Below are positions 32,462 through 40,453 of a DNA stretch of 64,000 nucleotides, piece by piece. Position 1 is the first letter of the stretch. Every line of letters begins with the position of its first letter. The translations under genes were made by a program, and so were the position numbers. The notes beneath the pieces were generated by a model. That model had not been told where the DNA came from. It made no database searches and saw only the letters and a list, made by a program, of their open reading frames with translations. Source of the DNA: Streptomyces macrolidinus (lineage in GTDB: Bacteria > Actinomycetota > Actinomycetes > Streptomycetales > Streptomycetaceae); NCBI RefSeq assembly GCF_023887685.1, contig NZ_JAMWMR010000014.1, positions 1 through 64,000 of the forward strand, read 5' to 3'.

Positions 32462-33850
32462 CTACTCGGCCGGTACGACGCTCACTTCGCCGATGCCGAG
32501 CGCCTTGACCGGCTCCTCGATCTGCGCCGCGTCACCCACCAGGACGGTCACCAGCCGGTCGACCGGGAAGGCGTTCACGACGGCCGCCGTGGCCTCCACC
32601 GTGCCCGTGGCGGCGAGCCGCTGATACAGCGTCCCCTGGTAGTCGTCCGGCAGATGCTGCTCGACCTGGTCGGCGAGCGTGCTCGCGACGGCCGCCGCCG
32701 TCTCGAACTTCAGCGGCGCCACACCCACCAGGTTCTGCACGGCGACATCGCGCTCGGCGTCCGTCAGCCCCTCGGCGGCCAGGGTGCGCAGCACCTTCCA
32801 CAGGTCGTCCAGCGCCGGGCCGGTGTTCGGCGTGTCGACGGAGCCGCTGATGGCGAGCATCGCCGCGCCCGTGCCGTCGGGCGCGGAGCGCAACACCTGG
32901 CCGAACGCCCGCACGCCGTAGGTGTAGCCCTTCTCCTCGCGCAGGACGCGGTCCAGGCGGGAGGTGAGCGTGCCGCCGAGGCAGTACGTGCCGAGCACCT
33001 GCGCGGGCCACACGCGGTCGTGGCGGTCGGCGCCGATACGGCCGAGGAGCAGTTGCGTCTGGACGGCGCCGGGGCGGTCCACGATGATCACGCGGCCCCG
33101 GTCGTCGGCGGTCACCGGCGGCACGGCGCGCGGCTTGCCCGGCTCCCCCGTCCAGGCGCCGAGCGTGTCCCCGAGCAGCGCGTCGAGGTCGATCCCGGCG
33201 AGGTCGCCGACCACGACGACGGTGGACGTGGCCGGGCGTACATGCCGCTCGTAGAAGGAGCGGACCGCCGCGGAGTCGATGGTCGAGACCGTCTCCTCGG
33301 TGCCCTGACGGGGGCGCGACATGCGCGAGGACGCCGGGAACAGGTTCCGGGACAGTTCCTTGGCGGCACGGCGGGCCGGGTTCGCGGTCTCGTGCGGGAT
33401 CTCGTCGAGACGGTTGCGCACCAGGCGTTCGATCTCGCTGTCCGCGAACGCCGGTGTGCGCAGGGCGTCGGCGAGCAGTCCGAGCCCCTTCGCCAGGCGA
33501 GAGGCGGGCACTTCGAGGGAGATACGGACGCCGGGGTGGTCCGCGTGCGCGTCGAGCGTGGCGCCGCAGCGCTCCAGCTCGGCGGCGAACTCCTCGGCGG
33601 AGTGCCGGTCGGTGCCCTCGGAGAAGGCACGCGCCATGATCGTGGCGACACCGTCGAGACCGGCCGGCTCGGCGTCCAGGGGCGCGTCGAGGAGCACCTC
33701 GACGGCGACGACCTGCTGTCCGGGACGGTGACAGCGCAGCACGGTCAGGCCGTTGTCGAGCGTGCCGCGCTCGGGCGCGGGGAAGGCCCAGGGCCGGGCC
33801 TGGCCGGGCCGGGGCTGCGGGTGGAAGTCCATGGTCGCGAGCTCGGTCAC
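32462..33850 (-). CDS. M16 family protein lacking the HxxEH motif (non-catalytic partner)
   Basis: A 462-residue M16 (pitrilysin-like) protein. The two-domain fold is visible (for example TDRHSAEEFAAELERCGATLD, RDVAVQNLVGVAP and YQGTLYQRLAATG), but no HxxEH zinc motif occurs, so it is probably the non-catalytic subunit. The RNRLDEIPHETANPARRAAKELSRNLFP stretch and the YG in KGYTYGVRAFG match the partner subunits of bacterial heterodimeric M16 enzymes. Its start overlaps the catalytic gene's stop by four bases, so a 1:1 heterodimer is expected. Confidence 0.85.
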   Translation of the reverse strand: MTELATMDFHPQPRPGQARPWAFPAPERGTLDNGLTVLRCHRPGQQVVAVEVLLDAPLDAEPAGLDGVATIMARAFSEGTDRHSAEEFAAELERCGATLDAHADHPGVRISLEVPASRLAKGLGLLADALRTPAFADSEIERLVRNRLDEIPHETANPARRAAKELSRNLFPASSRMSRPRQGTEETVSTIDSAAVRSFYERHVRPATSTVVVVGDLAGIDLDALLGDTLGAWTGEPGKPRAVPPVTADDRGRVIIVDRPGAVQTQLLLGRIGADRHDRVWPAQVLGTYCLGGTLTSRLDRVLREEKGYTYGVRAFGQVLRSAPDGTGAAMLAISGSVDTPNTGPALDDLWKVLRTLAAEGLTDAERDVAVQNLVGVAPLKFETAAAVASTLADQVEQHLPDDYQGTLYQRLAATGTVEATAAVVNAFPVDRLVTVLVGDAAQIEEPVKALGIGEVSVVPAE

Positions 33851-35220
33851 TTCGCCGACTCCTCGTCGTTGCTGGCGCCTTCGGCGGCGGTCGTTCCGTC
33901 GGCTTCCGGGGTCTCGGCCGCGATCGGCTCGTACACGAGCACCGCGCGGTTGTCCGGGCGCAGGCGGGCCTGGGCGACCTCCCGCACCTCATCGGCCGTG
34001 ACCGCGAGGACGCGCTGCACGGCGGTCAGGGCGAGCTGCGGGTCGCCGAACAGCACGGCGTACCGGCACAGTTCGTCGGCGCGGCCCGCGACCGTACCGA
34101 GGCGGTCCAGCCACTCGCGCTCCAACTGGGCCTGGGCGCGCTCCATTTCCTCGTCCGTGGGGCCCTCTTCGGCGAACCGGGCCAACTCCTCGTCGATGGC
34201 GGTCTCGATGACCGGCACCTCGAAGTCGCCGGAGGCCTTCACGTCCAGCCAGCCCAGGGAGGGCGCACCGGCGAGCCGCAGCAGGCCGAACCCGGCGGCC
34301 ACGGCCGTGCGGTCGCGCCGTACCAGCCGGTTGTAGAGGCGGGAGGACTCGCCGCCGCCGAGGATCGTGAGCGCCACGTCGGCCGCGTCGCACGCGCGCG
34401 TGCCGTCCTGCGGCAGCCGGTAGGCGGCCATCAGGGCGCGCGCCGGGACCTCCTCCTCGACGACCTCGCGCACCTGCTCGCCGATGATGTCGGGCAGCGA
34501 GCCGTCGCGGGGCTCGGGCTTGCCGTCGTGGGACGGGATGGACCCGAAGTACTTCTCGATCCAGGCGAGGGTCTGCTCGGGGTCGATGTCGCCGACGACG
34601 GACAGGACCGCGTTGTTGGGCGCGTAGTACGTGCGGAAGAACGCGCGCGCGTCGTCCAGCGTGGCCGCGTCCAGGTCCGCCATCGAGCCGATCGGCGTGT
34701 GGTGGTACGGGTGGCCCTGCGGGTAGGAGAGGGCGGTGAGCTTCTCGAAGGCCGTGCCGTACGGGACGTTGTCGTAGCGCTGGCGGCGCTCGTTCTTCAC
34801 GACGTCCCGCTGGTTCTCCATGGACTCGTCGTCGAGCGCGGCGAGCAGGGAGCCCATGCGGTCGGCCTCCAGCCAGAGGGCGAGCTCCAGCTGATGGGCC
34901 GGCATGGTCTCGAAGTAGTTGGTGCGCTCGAAGCTGGTCGTGCCGTTGAGCGAGCCGCCCGCGCCCTGCACCAGTTCGAAGTGGCCGTTGCCCTCGACCT
35001 GTCCCGAGCCCTGGAACATCAGGTGCTCGAAGAGGTGGGCGAGGCCCGTGCGCCCCTTGACCTCGTGGCGCGAGCCGACGTCGTACCAGAGGCACACCGC
35101 CGCGACCGGGGTCAGGTGGTCCTCGGAGAGCACCACGCGCAGACCGTTGGCCAGGCGGTGCTCGGTCGCTGTCAGGCCGCCGGAGCCTGCCTCGGCTGTG
35201 GCCGTGTGACCCATGGGCAT
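33847..35220 (-). CDS. M16 family zinc metallopeptidase (catalytic subunit)
   Basis: A 457-residue M16 peptidase. The inverted zinc motif HLFEH at residues 62-66 is complete, and the distal glutamate region SMENQRDVVKNERRQRYDN lies about 75 residues later. No signal peptide is present, so a cytoplasmic protease or peptidase is predicted. It is co-translated with the non-catalytic partner. ATG 35220 follows AAGGGAC; a second ATG six bases on is possible. The upstream region carries a perfect 16-base palindrome that may be an operator. Confidence 0.88.
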   Translation of the reverse strand: MPMGHTATAEAGSGGLTATEHRLANGLRVVLSEDHLTPVAAVCLWYDVGSRHEVKGRTGLAHLFEHLMFQGSGQVEGNGHFELVQGAGGSLNGTTSFERTNYFETMPAHQLELALWLEADRMGSLLAALDDESMENQRDVVKNERRQRYDNVPYGTAFEKLTALSYPQGHPYHHTPIGSMADLDAATLDDARAFFRTYYAPNNAVLSVVGDIDPEQTLAWIEKYFGSIPSHDGKPEPRDGSLPDIIGEQVREVVEEEVPARALMAAYRLPQDGTRACDAADVALTILGGGESSRLYNRLVRRDRTAVAAGFGLLRLAGAPSLGWLDVKASGDFEVPVIETAIDEELARFAEEGPTDEEMERAQAQLEREWLDRLGTVAGRADELCRYAVLFGDPQLALTAVQRVLAVTADEVREVAQARLRPDNRAVLVYEPIAAETPEADGTTAAEGASNDEESAK

Positions 35221-35560
35221 GTACGTCCCTTCGATCGCGGAAGCTGTCGCGGAAACCGCGGTTTCCTGCCGTTCCTGTCACTGTATGCAAGCGTGTGGAC
35301 CGCTGGCGAAGTTCCCGGGCGGCATACGCCCTGAGCGAGACCAGGATTACGGGGGGTGGGGTACGCGCAGCCGGTTGACGTGCCGGGCCTCGCACCCCCC
35401 TCGTACCCGTCGTCGTACCCCGTCGCCGCGTCCCGTCGTCGTGCTCGGGAGCGGGCCGGAGGGAAGGGGCATGGTCCGCGTTGTCAGTGCGGCGGTCCAC
35501 AATGGTCCGCGACAGACGTTCGTTCATTGCCCAGCGCAGACTGTGAAGGAGCCGGCAGCG
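35221..35560. promoter_or_regulatory. divergent region between M16 and parC with a 16-base palindrome
   Basis: Within this 340-base gap a perfect palindrome GGAAACCGCGGTTTCC occupies 35251-35266, 31 bases before the M16 start. It could be an operator or part of a leader hairpin for the M16 transcript. The remaining DNA is pyrimidine-rich in 35385-35450 with no supportable ORF. parC has its ribosome-binding site AAGGAG about ten bases before ATG 35561. Confidence 0.45.
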
Positions 35561-38017
35561 ATGGCCCGCCGCAGCACGAAGACCCCGCCGCCCGACGACG
35601 CGTACGAGGAGAAGATCCTCGACATCGACGTCGTCGACGAGATGCAGGGCTCCTTCCTGGAATACGCGTACTCGGTCATCTACTCCAGAGCCCTGCCGGA
35701 CGCGCGTGACGGCCTCAAGCCGGTGCACCGGCGGATCGTCTACCAGATGAACGAGATGGGGCTGCGCCCCGAGCGCGGCTATGTGAAGTGCGCCCGCGTC
35801 GTCGGCGAGGTGATGGGCAAGCTGCATCCGCACGGCGACGCGTCGATCTACGACGCCCTGGTGCGCCTGGCCCAGCCGTTCTCGATGCGCGTTCCCCTGG
35901 TCGACGGCCACGGCAACTTCGGTTCGCTGGGCAACGACGACCCGCCGGCCGCCATGCGGTACACCGAGTGCCGGATGGCCGAGGCGACGAGCCTGATGAC
36001 CGAGTCGATCGACGAGGACACGGTCGACTTCGCGCCCAACTACGACGGCCAGGAGAAGGAGCCGGTGGCCCTGCCCGCCGCCTTCCCGAACCTCCTGGTG
36101 AACGGCTCGTCGGGCATCGCGGTCGGCATGGCCACGAACATGCCGCCGCACAACCTGCGCGAAGTGATCGCCGCCGCCCGCCATCTGATCCGGTATCCGA
36201 ACGCGGATCTGGACGCCCTGATGAAGCACGTCCCGGGCCCCGATCTGCCCACCGGCGGCAGGATCGTCGGCCTCTCCGGGATCCGTGACGCCTACGAGAA
36301 CGGGCGCGGCACGTTCAAGATCCGGGCCACGGTGTCCGTGGAGAACGTGACGGCGCGCCGCAAGGGCCTCGTCGTCACGGAGTTGCCCTTCACGGTCGGC
36401 CCGGAGAAGGTGATCGCCAAGATCAAGGACCTGGTCGGTGCGAAGAAGCTCCAGGGCATCGCCGACGTCAAGGACCTCACCGACCGTGAGCACGGTCTGC
36501 GGCTGGTCATCGAGATCAAGAACGGCTTCGTGCCGGAGGCGGTCCTGGAGCAGCTCTACAAGCTGACGCCGATGGAGGACTCCTTCGGTATCAACAACGT
36601 CGCCCTGGTCGACGGGCAGCCGCTCACGCTGGGGCTCAAGGAGTTGCTGGAGGTCTATCTCGACCACCGCTTCACGGTCGTGCGGCGCCGCTCGGAGTTC
36701 CGCCGCGGCAAGCGGCGCGACCGTCTCCACCTGGTCGAGGGTCTGCTCACGGCGCTCGTGGACATCGACGAGGTCATCCGTCTGATCCGCTCCAGCGAGA
36801 ACTCCGCCCAGGCGAAGGAGCGTCTGATGCGGCGCTTCTCGCTGAGCGAGATCCAGACGCAGTACATCCTCGACACCCCGCTGCGCCGTCTGACCAAGTA
36901 CGACCGCATCGAGCTGGAGGCGGAGAAGGACCGGCTCGTCGCCGAGATCGAGGAGCTGACCCGGATCCTGGAGTCGGACGCGGAGCTGCGCAAGCTGGTC
37001 TCCGCGGAACTGGCCACGGTGGCCAAGAAGTTCGGCACGGAGCGGCGCACGGTGCTGCTGGAGTCCTCCGGTGCCCCGGCCCCGACGACCCCGCTCCAGG
37101 TCGAGGACGCCCCGTGCCGGGTGCTGCTGTCGTCGACGGGTCTGCTGGCCCGTACGGCGAACGGCGACCCGTTCACGGAGGACACGGACGGCAGGCGCGC
37201 GAAGCACGACGTGATCGTCTCCGTGGCCCCGGCGACGGCCCGCGGCGAGCTGGGCATGGTGACGTCCGCGGGACGGCTGCTGCGGCTGAACGTGATCGAC
37301 CTCCCGCAACTGCCGGAGACGGCGGCCCGGCCGAGCCTGTCCGGAGGCGCCCCGGTCTCGGAGTTCGTCTCCCTGGACGCGGACGAGACGGTGGTCTGTC
37401 TGACGACGCTGGACGAGTCCTCGCCGGGCCTCGCGCTCGGTACGGAACAGGGCGTCGTCAAGCGTGTGGTGCCCGACTACCCGTCCAACAAGGAGGAGTT
37501 GGAGGTCATCACGCTGAAGGAGGGTGACCGGATCGTCGGCGCGGTCGAGCTGCGCACCGGCGAGGAGGACCTGGTCTTCGTCACGGACGACGCGCAACTG
37601 CTGCGCTACCAGGCGTCCCAGGTGCGCCCGCAGGGCCGTCCCGCGGGTGGCATGGCCGGGATCAAGCTCTCGGCCGGTGCGAAGGTGATCTCCTTCACGG
37701 CGGTGGAGCCTGCGGCGGACGCGGTCGTCGTGACGGTCGCCGGCTCGCGCGGCACGCTGGACGACTCGGTCCAGACGACGGGCAAGGTGACACCGTTCGA
37801 CCAGTATCCGCGCAAGGGCCGTGCCACGGGCGGTGTGCGCTGCCAGCGGTTCCTGAAGGGCGAGGACTGCCTGTCGTTCGCCTGGGCGGGTGCGGCGCCG
37901 GCCCGGGCCGCGCAGAAGAACGGCTCTCCGGCCGACCTGCCGGAGCCGGACCCGCGGCGCGACGGCTCGGGCCTGTCGCTGCCGAGGACGATCGCGGCGG
38001 TGGCGACGGAGCTGTAG
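35561..38017 (+). CDS. parC: DNA topoisomerase IV subunit A
   Basis: An 818-residue type IIA topoisomerase A subunit. It begins with the breakage-reunion domain. The quinolone region is HPHGDASIYDALVRLAQPF and the catalytic tyrosine is in AAMRYTECRM near residue 130. A beta-propeller C-terminal domain follows (about 500-800), with repeats such as RTANGDPFTEDTDGRRAKHD and GSRGTLDDSVQTTGKVTP. It pairs with the parE product at 48212-50335 to decatenate chromosomes. Gyrase genes are elsewhere, so I call this ParC rather than GyrA. The start is ATG 35561. Confidence 0.9.
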   Translation: MARRSTKTPPPDDAYEEKILDIDVVDEMQGSFLEYAYSVIYSRALPDARDGLKPVHRRIVYQMNEMGLRPERGYVKCARVVGEVMGKLHPHGDASIYDALVRLAQPFSMRVPLVDGHGNFGSLGNDDPPAAMRYTECRMAEATSLMTESIDEDTVDFAPNYDGQEKEPVALPAAFPNLLVNGSSGIAVGMATNMPPHNLREVIAAARHLIRYPNADLDALMKHVPGPDLPTGGRIVGLSGIRDAYENGRGTFKIRATVSVENVTARRKGLVVTELPFTVGPEKVIAKIKDLVGAKKLQGIADVKDLTDREHGLRLVIEIKNGFVPEAVLEQLYKLTPMEDSFGINNVALVDGQPLTLGLKELLEVYLDHRFTVVRRRSEFRRGKRRDRLHLVEGLLTALVDIDEVIRLIRSSENSAQAKERLMRRFSLSEIQTQYILDTPLRRLTKYDRIELEAEKDRLVAEIEELTRILESDAELRKLVSAELATVAKKFGTERRTVLLESSGAPAPTTPLQVEDAPCRVLLSSTGLLARTANGDPFTEDTDGRRAKHDVIVSVAPATARGELGMVTSAGRLLRLNVIDLPQLPETAARPSLSGGAPVSEFVSLDADETVVCLTTLDESSPGLALGTEQGVVKRVVPDYPSNKEELEVITLKEGDRIVGAVELRTGEEDLVFVTDDAQLLRYQASQVRPQGRPAGGMAGIKLSAGAKVISFTAVEPAADAVVVTVAGSRGTLDDSVQTTGKVTPFDQYPRKGRATGGVRCQRFLKGEDCLSFAWAGAAPARAAQKNGSPADLPEPDPRRDGSGLSLPRTIAAVATEL

Positions 38018-38018
38018 C

Positions 38019-39122
38019 TCAGCCTTCGAGGCGGCCGGGGCTCTCGGGAGCTTCGGCCGCCTCGTCCCGTTCTTCGTCCGGCTGCCTGTCCTGCACGTAG
38101 CGGAGGACGCCCCACATGCCGCGCTCGTCGGCGTGCGGGGCGCCGTCCGCGCATGCCTCCAACTCCTTGAGCAGGGCGTCGGTGTCGATGCCGGAGCCGA
38201 TGAGCACGAGTTGGGTGAGCCGCTCATCGCGTGCCGTCCACGGCTCCGGGTAGAACCGCAGGAACCGCCCTACGGCGTGCACGGCGTACCGGTTGCGTGG
38301 ATCGGCCGCGCCGAAGTCGACGTACCCCTTGATCCGGTAGAGGCCTTCCGGCCTGCTGTCGAGGAAGTCCAGCAGCCGCCGGGGGTCCAGTGGCGTGCCG
38401 GAACGGAAGGAGACGCTCTCGTATCCCGTGTGCAGATGGGTGTGCGCGGGGTCGTCCGGCCCGTGCTCGTGCCGGTGGAGGTCGTCGAAGGAGAGCTGGC
38501 CGATCCGCTCCTCGGCCGGTCGGCAGTCGAAGAGGAACTCGGGGTCGACGCGCCCGTGGACGGCCGGGACGACGGCGGCGCGGTCGGCGAGCGCCCGTAC
38601 GAGTCCGAGGACGCGCTCGCTGTCCTCGGCGCGGTCGGTCTTGTTGACCACGACGAGGTCGGCGAGCGCGAGATGGCGGTCGAGTTCGGGATGGAGCGCG
38701 CGGGTGGCGTCGAACTCCACCGCGTCGACGACCTCGACCAGCCCGCCGTAGACCACGCGCGGCTGCTCGCTGGCGAGCACCATGCGCACCAGTTCCTGCG
38801 GTTCGGCCAGCCCGCTGGCCTCGATGACGATGACATCGATACCGGCCGCGGGCTGGGCGAGACGGTCGAGATACAGGTCGAGTTCGCTCGCGTCGACGGC
38901 GCAGCACAGGCATCCGTTGCCGAGGGAGACGGTGGAGTCCCCGAGCGCCCCGGCCACGGCCATCGCGTCGATCTCGATGTCCCCGAAGTCGTTGACGACG
39001 GCGCCGATACGGCTGCCCCCGCTGTGGTGCAGAAGGTGGTTGAGGAGCGTGGTCTTGCCCGACCCGAGGAATCCGGCGAGGACGACGACCGGAATCTGCC
39101 GCAGGCCCGACTTCTGGCTCAA
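38019..39122 (-). CDS. CobW/COG0523 family metal-chaperone GTPase
   Basis: A 367-residue G3E GTPase. The P-loop is GFLGSGKTTL near 17-26, the metal-binding CxCC motif is GCLCC near 70, and VVVNKTDRAED supplies the guanine-specificity NKxD. The CobW_C domain (about 250-345) follows, and a His-rich linker (HRHEHGPDDPAHTHLHTG) may bind metal. The role is metal insertion or supply, zinc or cobalt, but the metal is not predictable. Its stop lies one base from the parC stop on the opposite strand. No Zur box is recognised. Confidence 0.87.
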   Translation of the reverse strand: MSQKSGLRQIPVVVLAGFLGSGKTTLLNHLLHHSGGSRIGAVVNDFGDIEIDAMAVAGALGDSTVSLGNGCLCCAVDASELDLYLDRLAQPAAGIDVIVIEASGLAEPQELVRMVLASEQPRVVYGGLVEVVDAVEFDATRALHPELDRHLALADLVVVNKTDRAEDSERVLGLVRALADRAAVVPAVHGRVDPEFLFDCRPAEERIGQLSFDDLHRHEHGPDDPAHTHLHTGYESVSFRSGTPLDPRRLLDFLDSRPEGLYRIKGYVDFGAADPRNRYAVHAVGRFLRFYPEPWTARDERLTQLVLIGSGIDTDALLKELEACADGAPHADERGMWGVLRYVQDRQPDEERDEAAEAPESPGRLEG

Positions 39123-39153
39123 CGCCCGTCCCTTCTCACACCGTACGCGGTCG

Positions 39154-39186
39154 CATGCCGACCCAGGAGGTCATGCCGACCCAGGA
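39154..39186 (+). repeat. 15-base direct repeat with 18-base period
   Basis: Two exact copies of CATGCCGACCCAGGA occupy 39154-39168 and 39172-39186, directly before the citrate synthase remnant. Such duplications often mark deletion or slippage scars, and this may be connected with the loss of the gene body. Confidence 0.6.
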
Positions 39187-39224
39187 TACGAGTGGCCGGG
39201 GAGGGTGCGAGGCGAACGGGCAGG

Positions 39225-39380
39225 ACCGCTCAGGCCACGGCGCTCCAGCCGACCACGCGGGCCGTCGCGAAGGCCGGCTGGATCGCCCACACCCTGGAGG
39301 AGTACGAGGAACGCCCGCTCCGCATGCGCCCGAGCGGGCACTACGCAGGGCCGCGTCCGCCGCAGCCGCTCCCCGCGTGA
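39225..39380 (+). pseudogene. C-terminal remnant of a citrate synthase
   Basis: In the frame ending at 39380, codons from about 39249 read PTTRAVAKAGWIAHTLEEYE and then ERPLRMRPSGHYAGP, which closely fits the extreme C-terminus of citrate or methylcitrate synthases (GW.AH..EQ..., RP...YVGP). The rest of a roughly 370-residue enzyme is absent, there is no start or ribosome-binding site, and the 15-base duplication lies just upstream. A gene has apparently been deleted, leaving about 45 codons. In other streptomycetes I recall citrate-synthase-like genes at this spot, which supports loss rather than gain. Confidence 0.7.
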
Positions 39381-39424
39381 GCCCGTCGCCTCGCTCGCGC
39401 GGCCGGAAATCACCGCGGACGAAG

Positions 39425-39443
39425 TCAGGTTAGGCTCACCTGT
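39425..39443 (+). promoter_or_regulatory. iron box (DmdR1/IdeR-type operator) and leaderless promoter
   Basis: TCAGGTTAGGCTCACCTGT matches the DmdR1/IdeR consensus TTAGGTTAGGCTCACCTAA at 16 of 19 positions, with the core AGGTTAGGCTCACCT perfect. It ends exactly where the next gene starts, so TAGGCT at 39431-39436 probably serves as the -10 of a leaderless transcript starting at GTG 39444. Iron-bound repressor would then cover the promoter. The -35 element is not obvious. Confidence 0.8.
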
Positions 39444-40394
39444 GTGAGTACGTGCACCGCCGCCTCCCGGCACCTCGACGAGCCACTGGCCGGGACCGCG
39501 GCGACCGCGCGGACCTGGCTGCTGCTGGAACAGCCCGGCCCGTGGGGCGCCAAGGCCCTCACCTCCAGCCACCTGGACCCGGCGCTCGGCCGCGCCCTCG
39601 AAGCGGCCACGGAGGGCACCGGCGTACGGGTCGCGCTCATCCGCCGTCCCGGCCGCCACGCCGACTGCGGCACACCCGCCGTACGACAGGTGTACGCCGC
39701 GCACACCGTTCCGGGACGCACCTGGCTGTACAGCGCCACGACGACCGCGCCGGAACGGCTGCTCGGCCTGGACTTCGCCGCGCTCGGCGACGGCGACCCG
39801 CACACCGTCGACGCGGTGCTCCGAGGACGGCCCCACACCGGCGATCCGCTCGCGCTCGTCTGCACCAACGGCAAGCGGGACCGCTGTTGCGCTCTTCTCG
39901 GCCGCCCCCTCGCGGCCGAGCTGGCCGCCTCCGGAGTGGACGGCGTCTGGGAGGTGACCCACCTCGGCGGCCACCGCTTCTCGCCCACGCTGCTCGTCCT
40001 GCCGTTCGGGTACTCCTACGGGCGGGCGCAGGCCCCGCACGTCAAGGAGATCCTCCAGGGGGTGCGGGAGGGCCGGGTCGTGGTCGAGGGCTGCCGCGGC
40101 GGCTCGGCCTGGGAGCGGCCCGCCCAGGCCGCCGAACTCGCGGTGCGCACCGCGTCCCGTGAAGACACCGCGAACGCGCTGACCGTCGTCCGCACCGAGG
40201 GCGCCGCACCGCGCTGGGAGGTCGAGGTCGCCCACGCCGACGGCCGTCGGTGGCGCGTCGTCGTGGCACGGGGCGCCTCCCTGCCGCCGCGCCCGGAGAG
40301 CTGCGGCTCGGCACTCGGTTCGCCGGCGCGGATGGACGTGGTGTCGGTACGGGAGCTGCGCCTCGACGACCACGCGGGCACCGCGCGCGGCTGA
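39444..40394 (+). CDS. sucrase/ferredoxin-like (thioredoxin-fold Fe-S) protein
   Basis: A 316-residue cytoplasmic protein of the Suc_Fer family, with a thioredoxin-like Fe-S fold. The cluster-binding region shows CTNGKRDRCCALLGRPLA near 140-160 and then VTHLGGHRFSPTLLVLPFG. Further Cys residues lie at the N-terminus (STCTAAS) and near the end. The immediate iron box suggests a role under iron limitation, perhaps as an Fe-siderophore reductase or electron carrier. GTG 39444 is the start and probably leaderless. It is monocistronic. Confidence 0.82.
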   Translation: MSTCTAASRHLDEPLAGTAATARTWLLLEQPGPWGAKALTSSHLDPALGRALEAATEGTGVRVALIRRPGRHADCGTPAVRQVYAAHTVPGRTWLYSATTTAPERLLGLDFAALGDGDPHTVDAVLRGRPHTGDPLALVCTNGKRDRCCALLGRPLAAELAASGVDGVWEVTHLGGHRFSPTLLVLPFGYSYGRAQAPHVKEILQGVREGRVVVEGCRGGSAWERPAQAAELAVRTASREDTANALTVVRTEGAAPRWEVEVAHADGRRWRVVVARGASLPPRPESCGSALGSPARMDVVSVRELRLDDHAGTARG

Positions 40395-40453
40395 GACAGG
40401 GCAGGGCGCGCACGGCCGAGGCAGGGGCGCGCCCGTCCCCGTACCGTCGGCGC

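Noticed and set aside
33989..38227. 1412-codon minus-strand ORF across M16 and parC
   Set aside because: It spans well-supported genes in other frames and is compositionally biased, so it is a shadow, not a giant protein.
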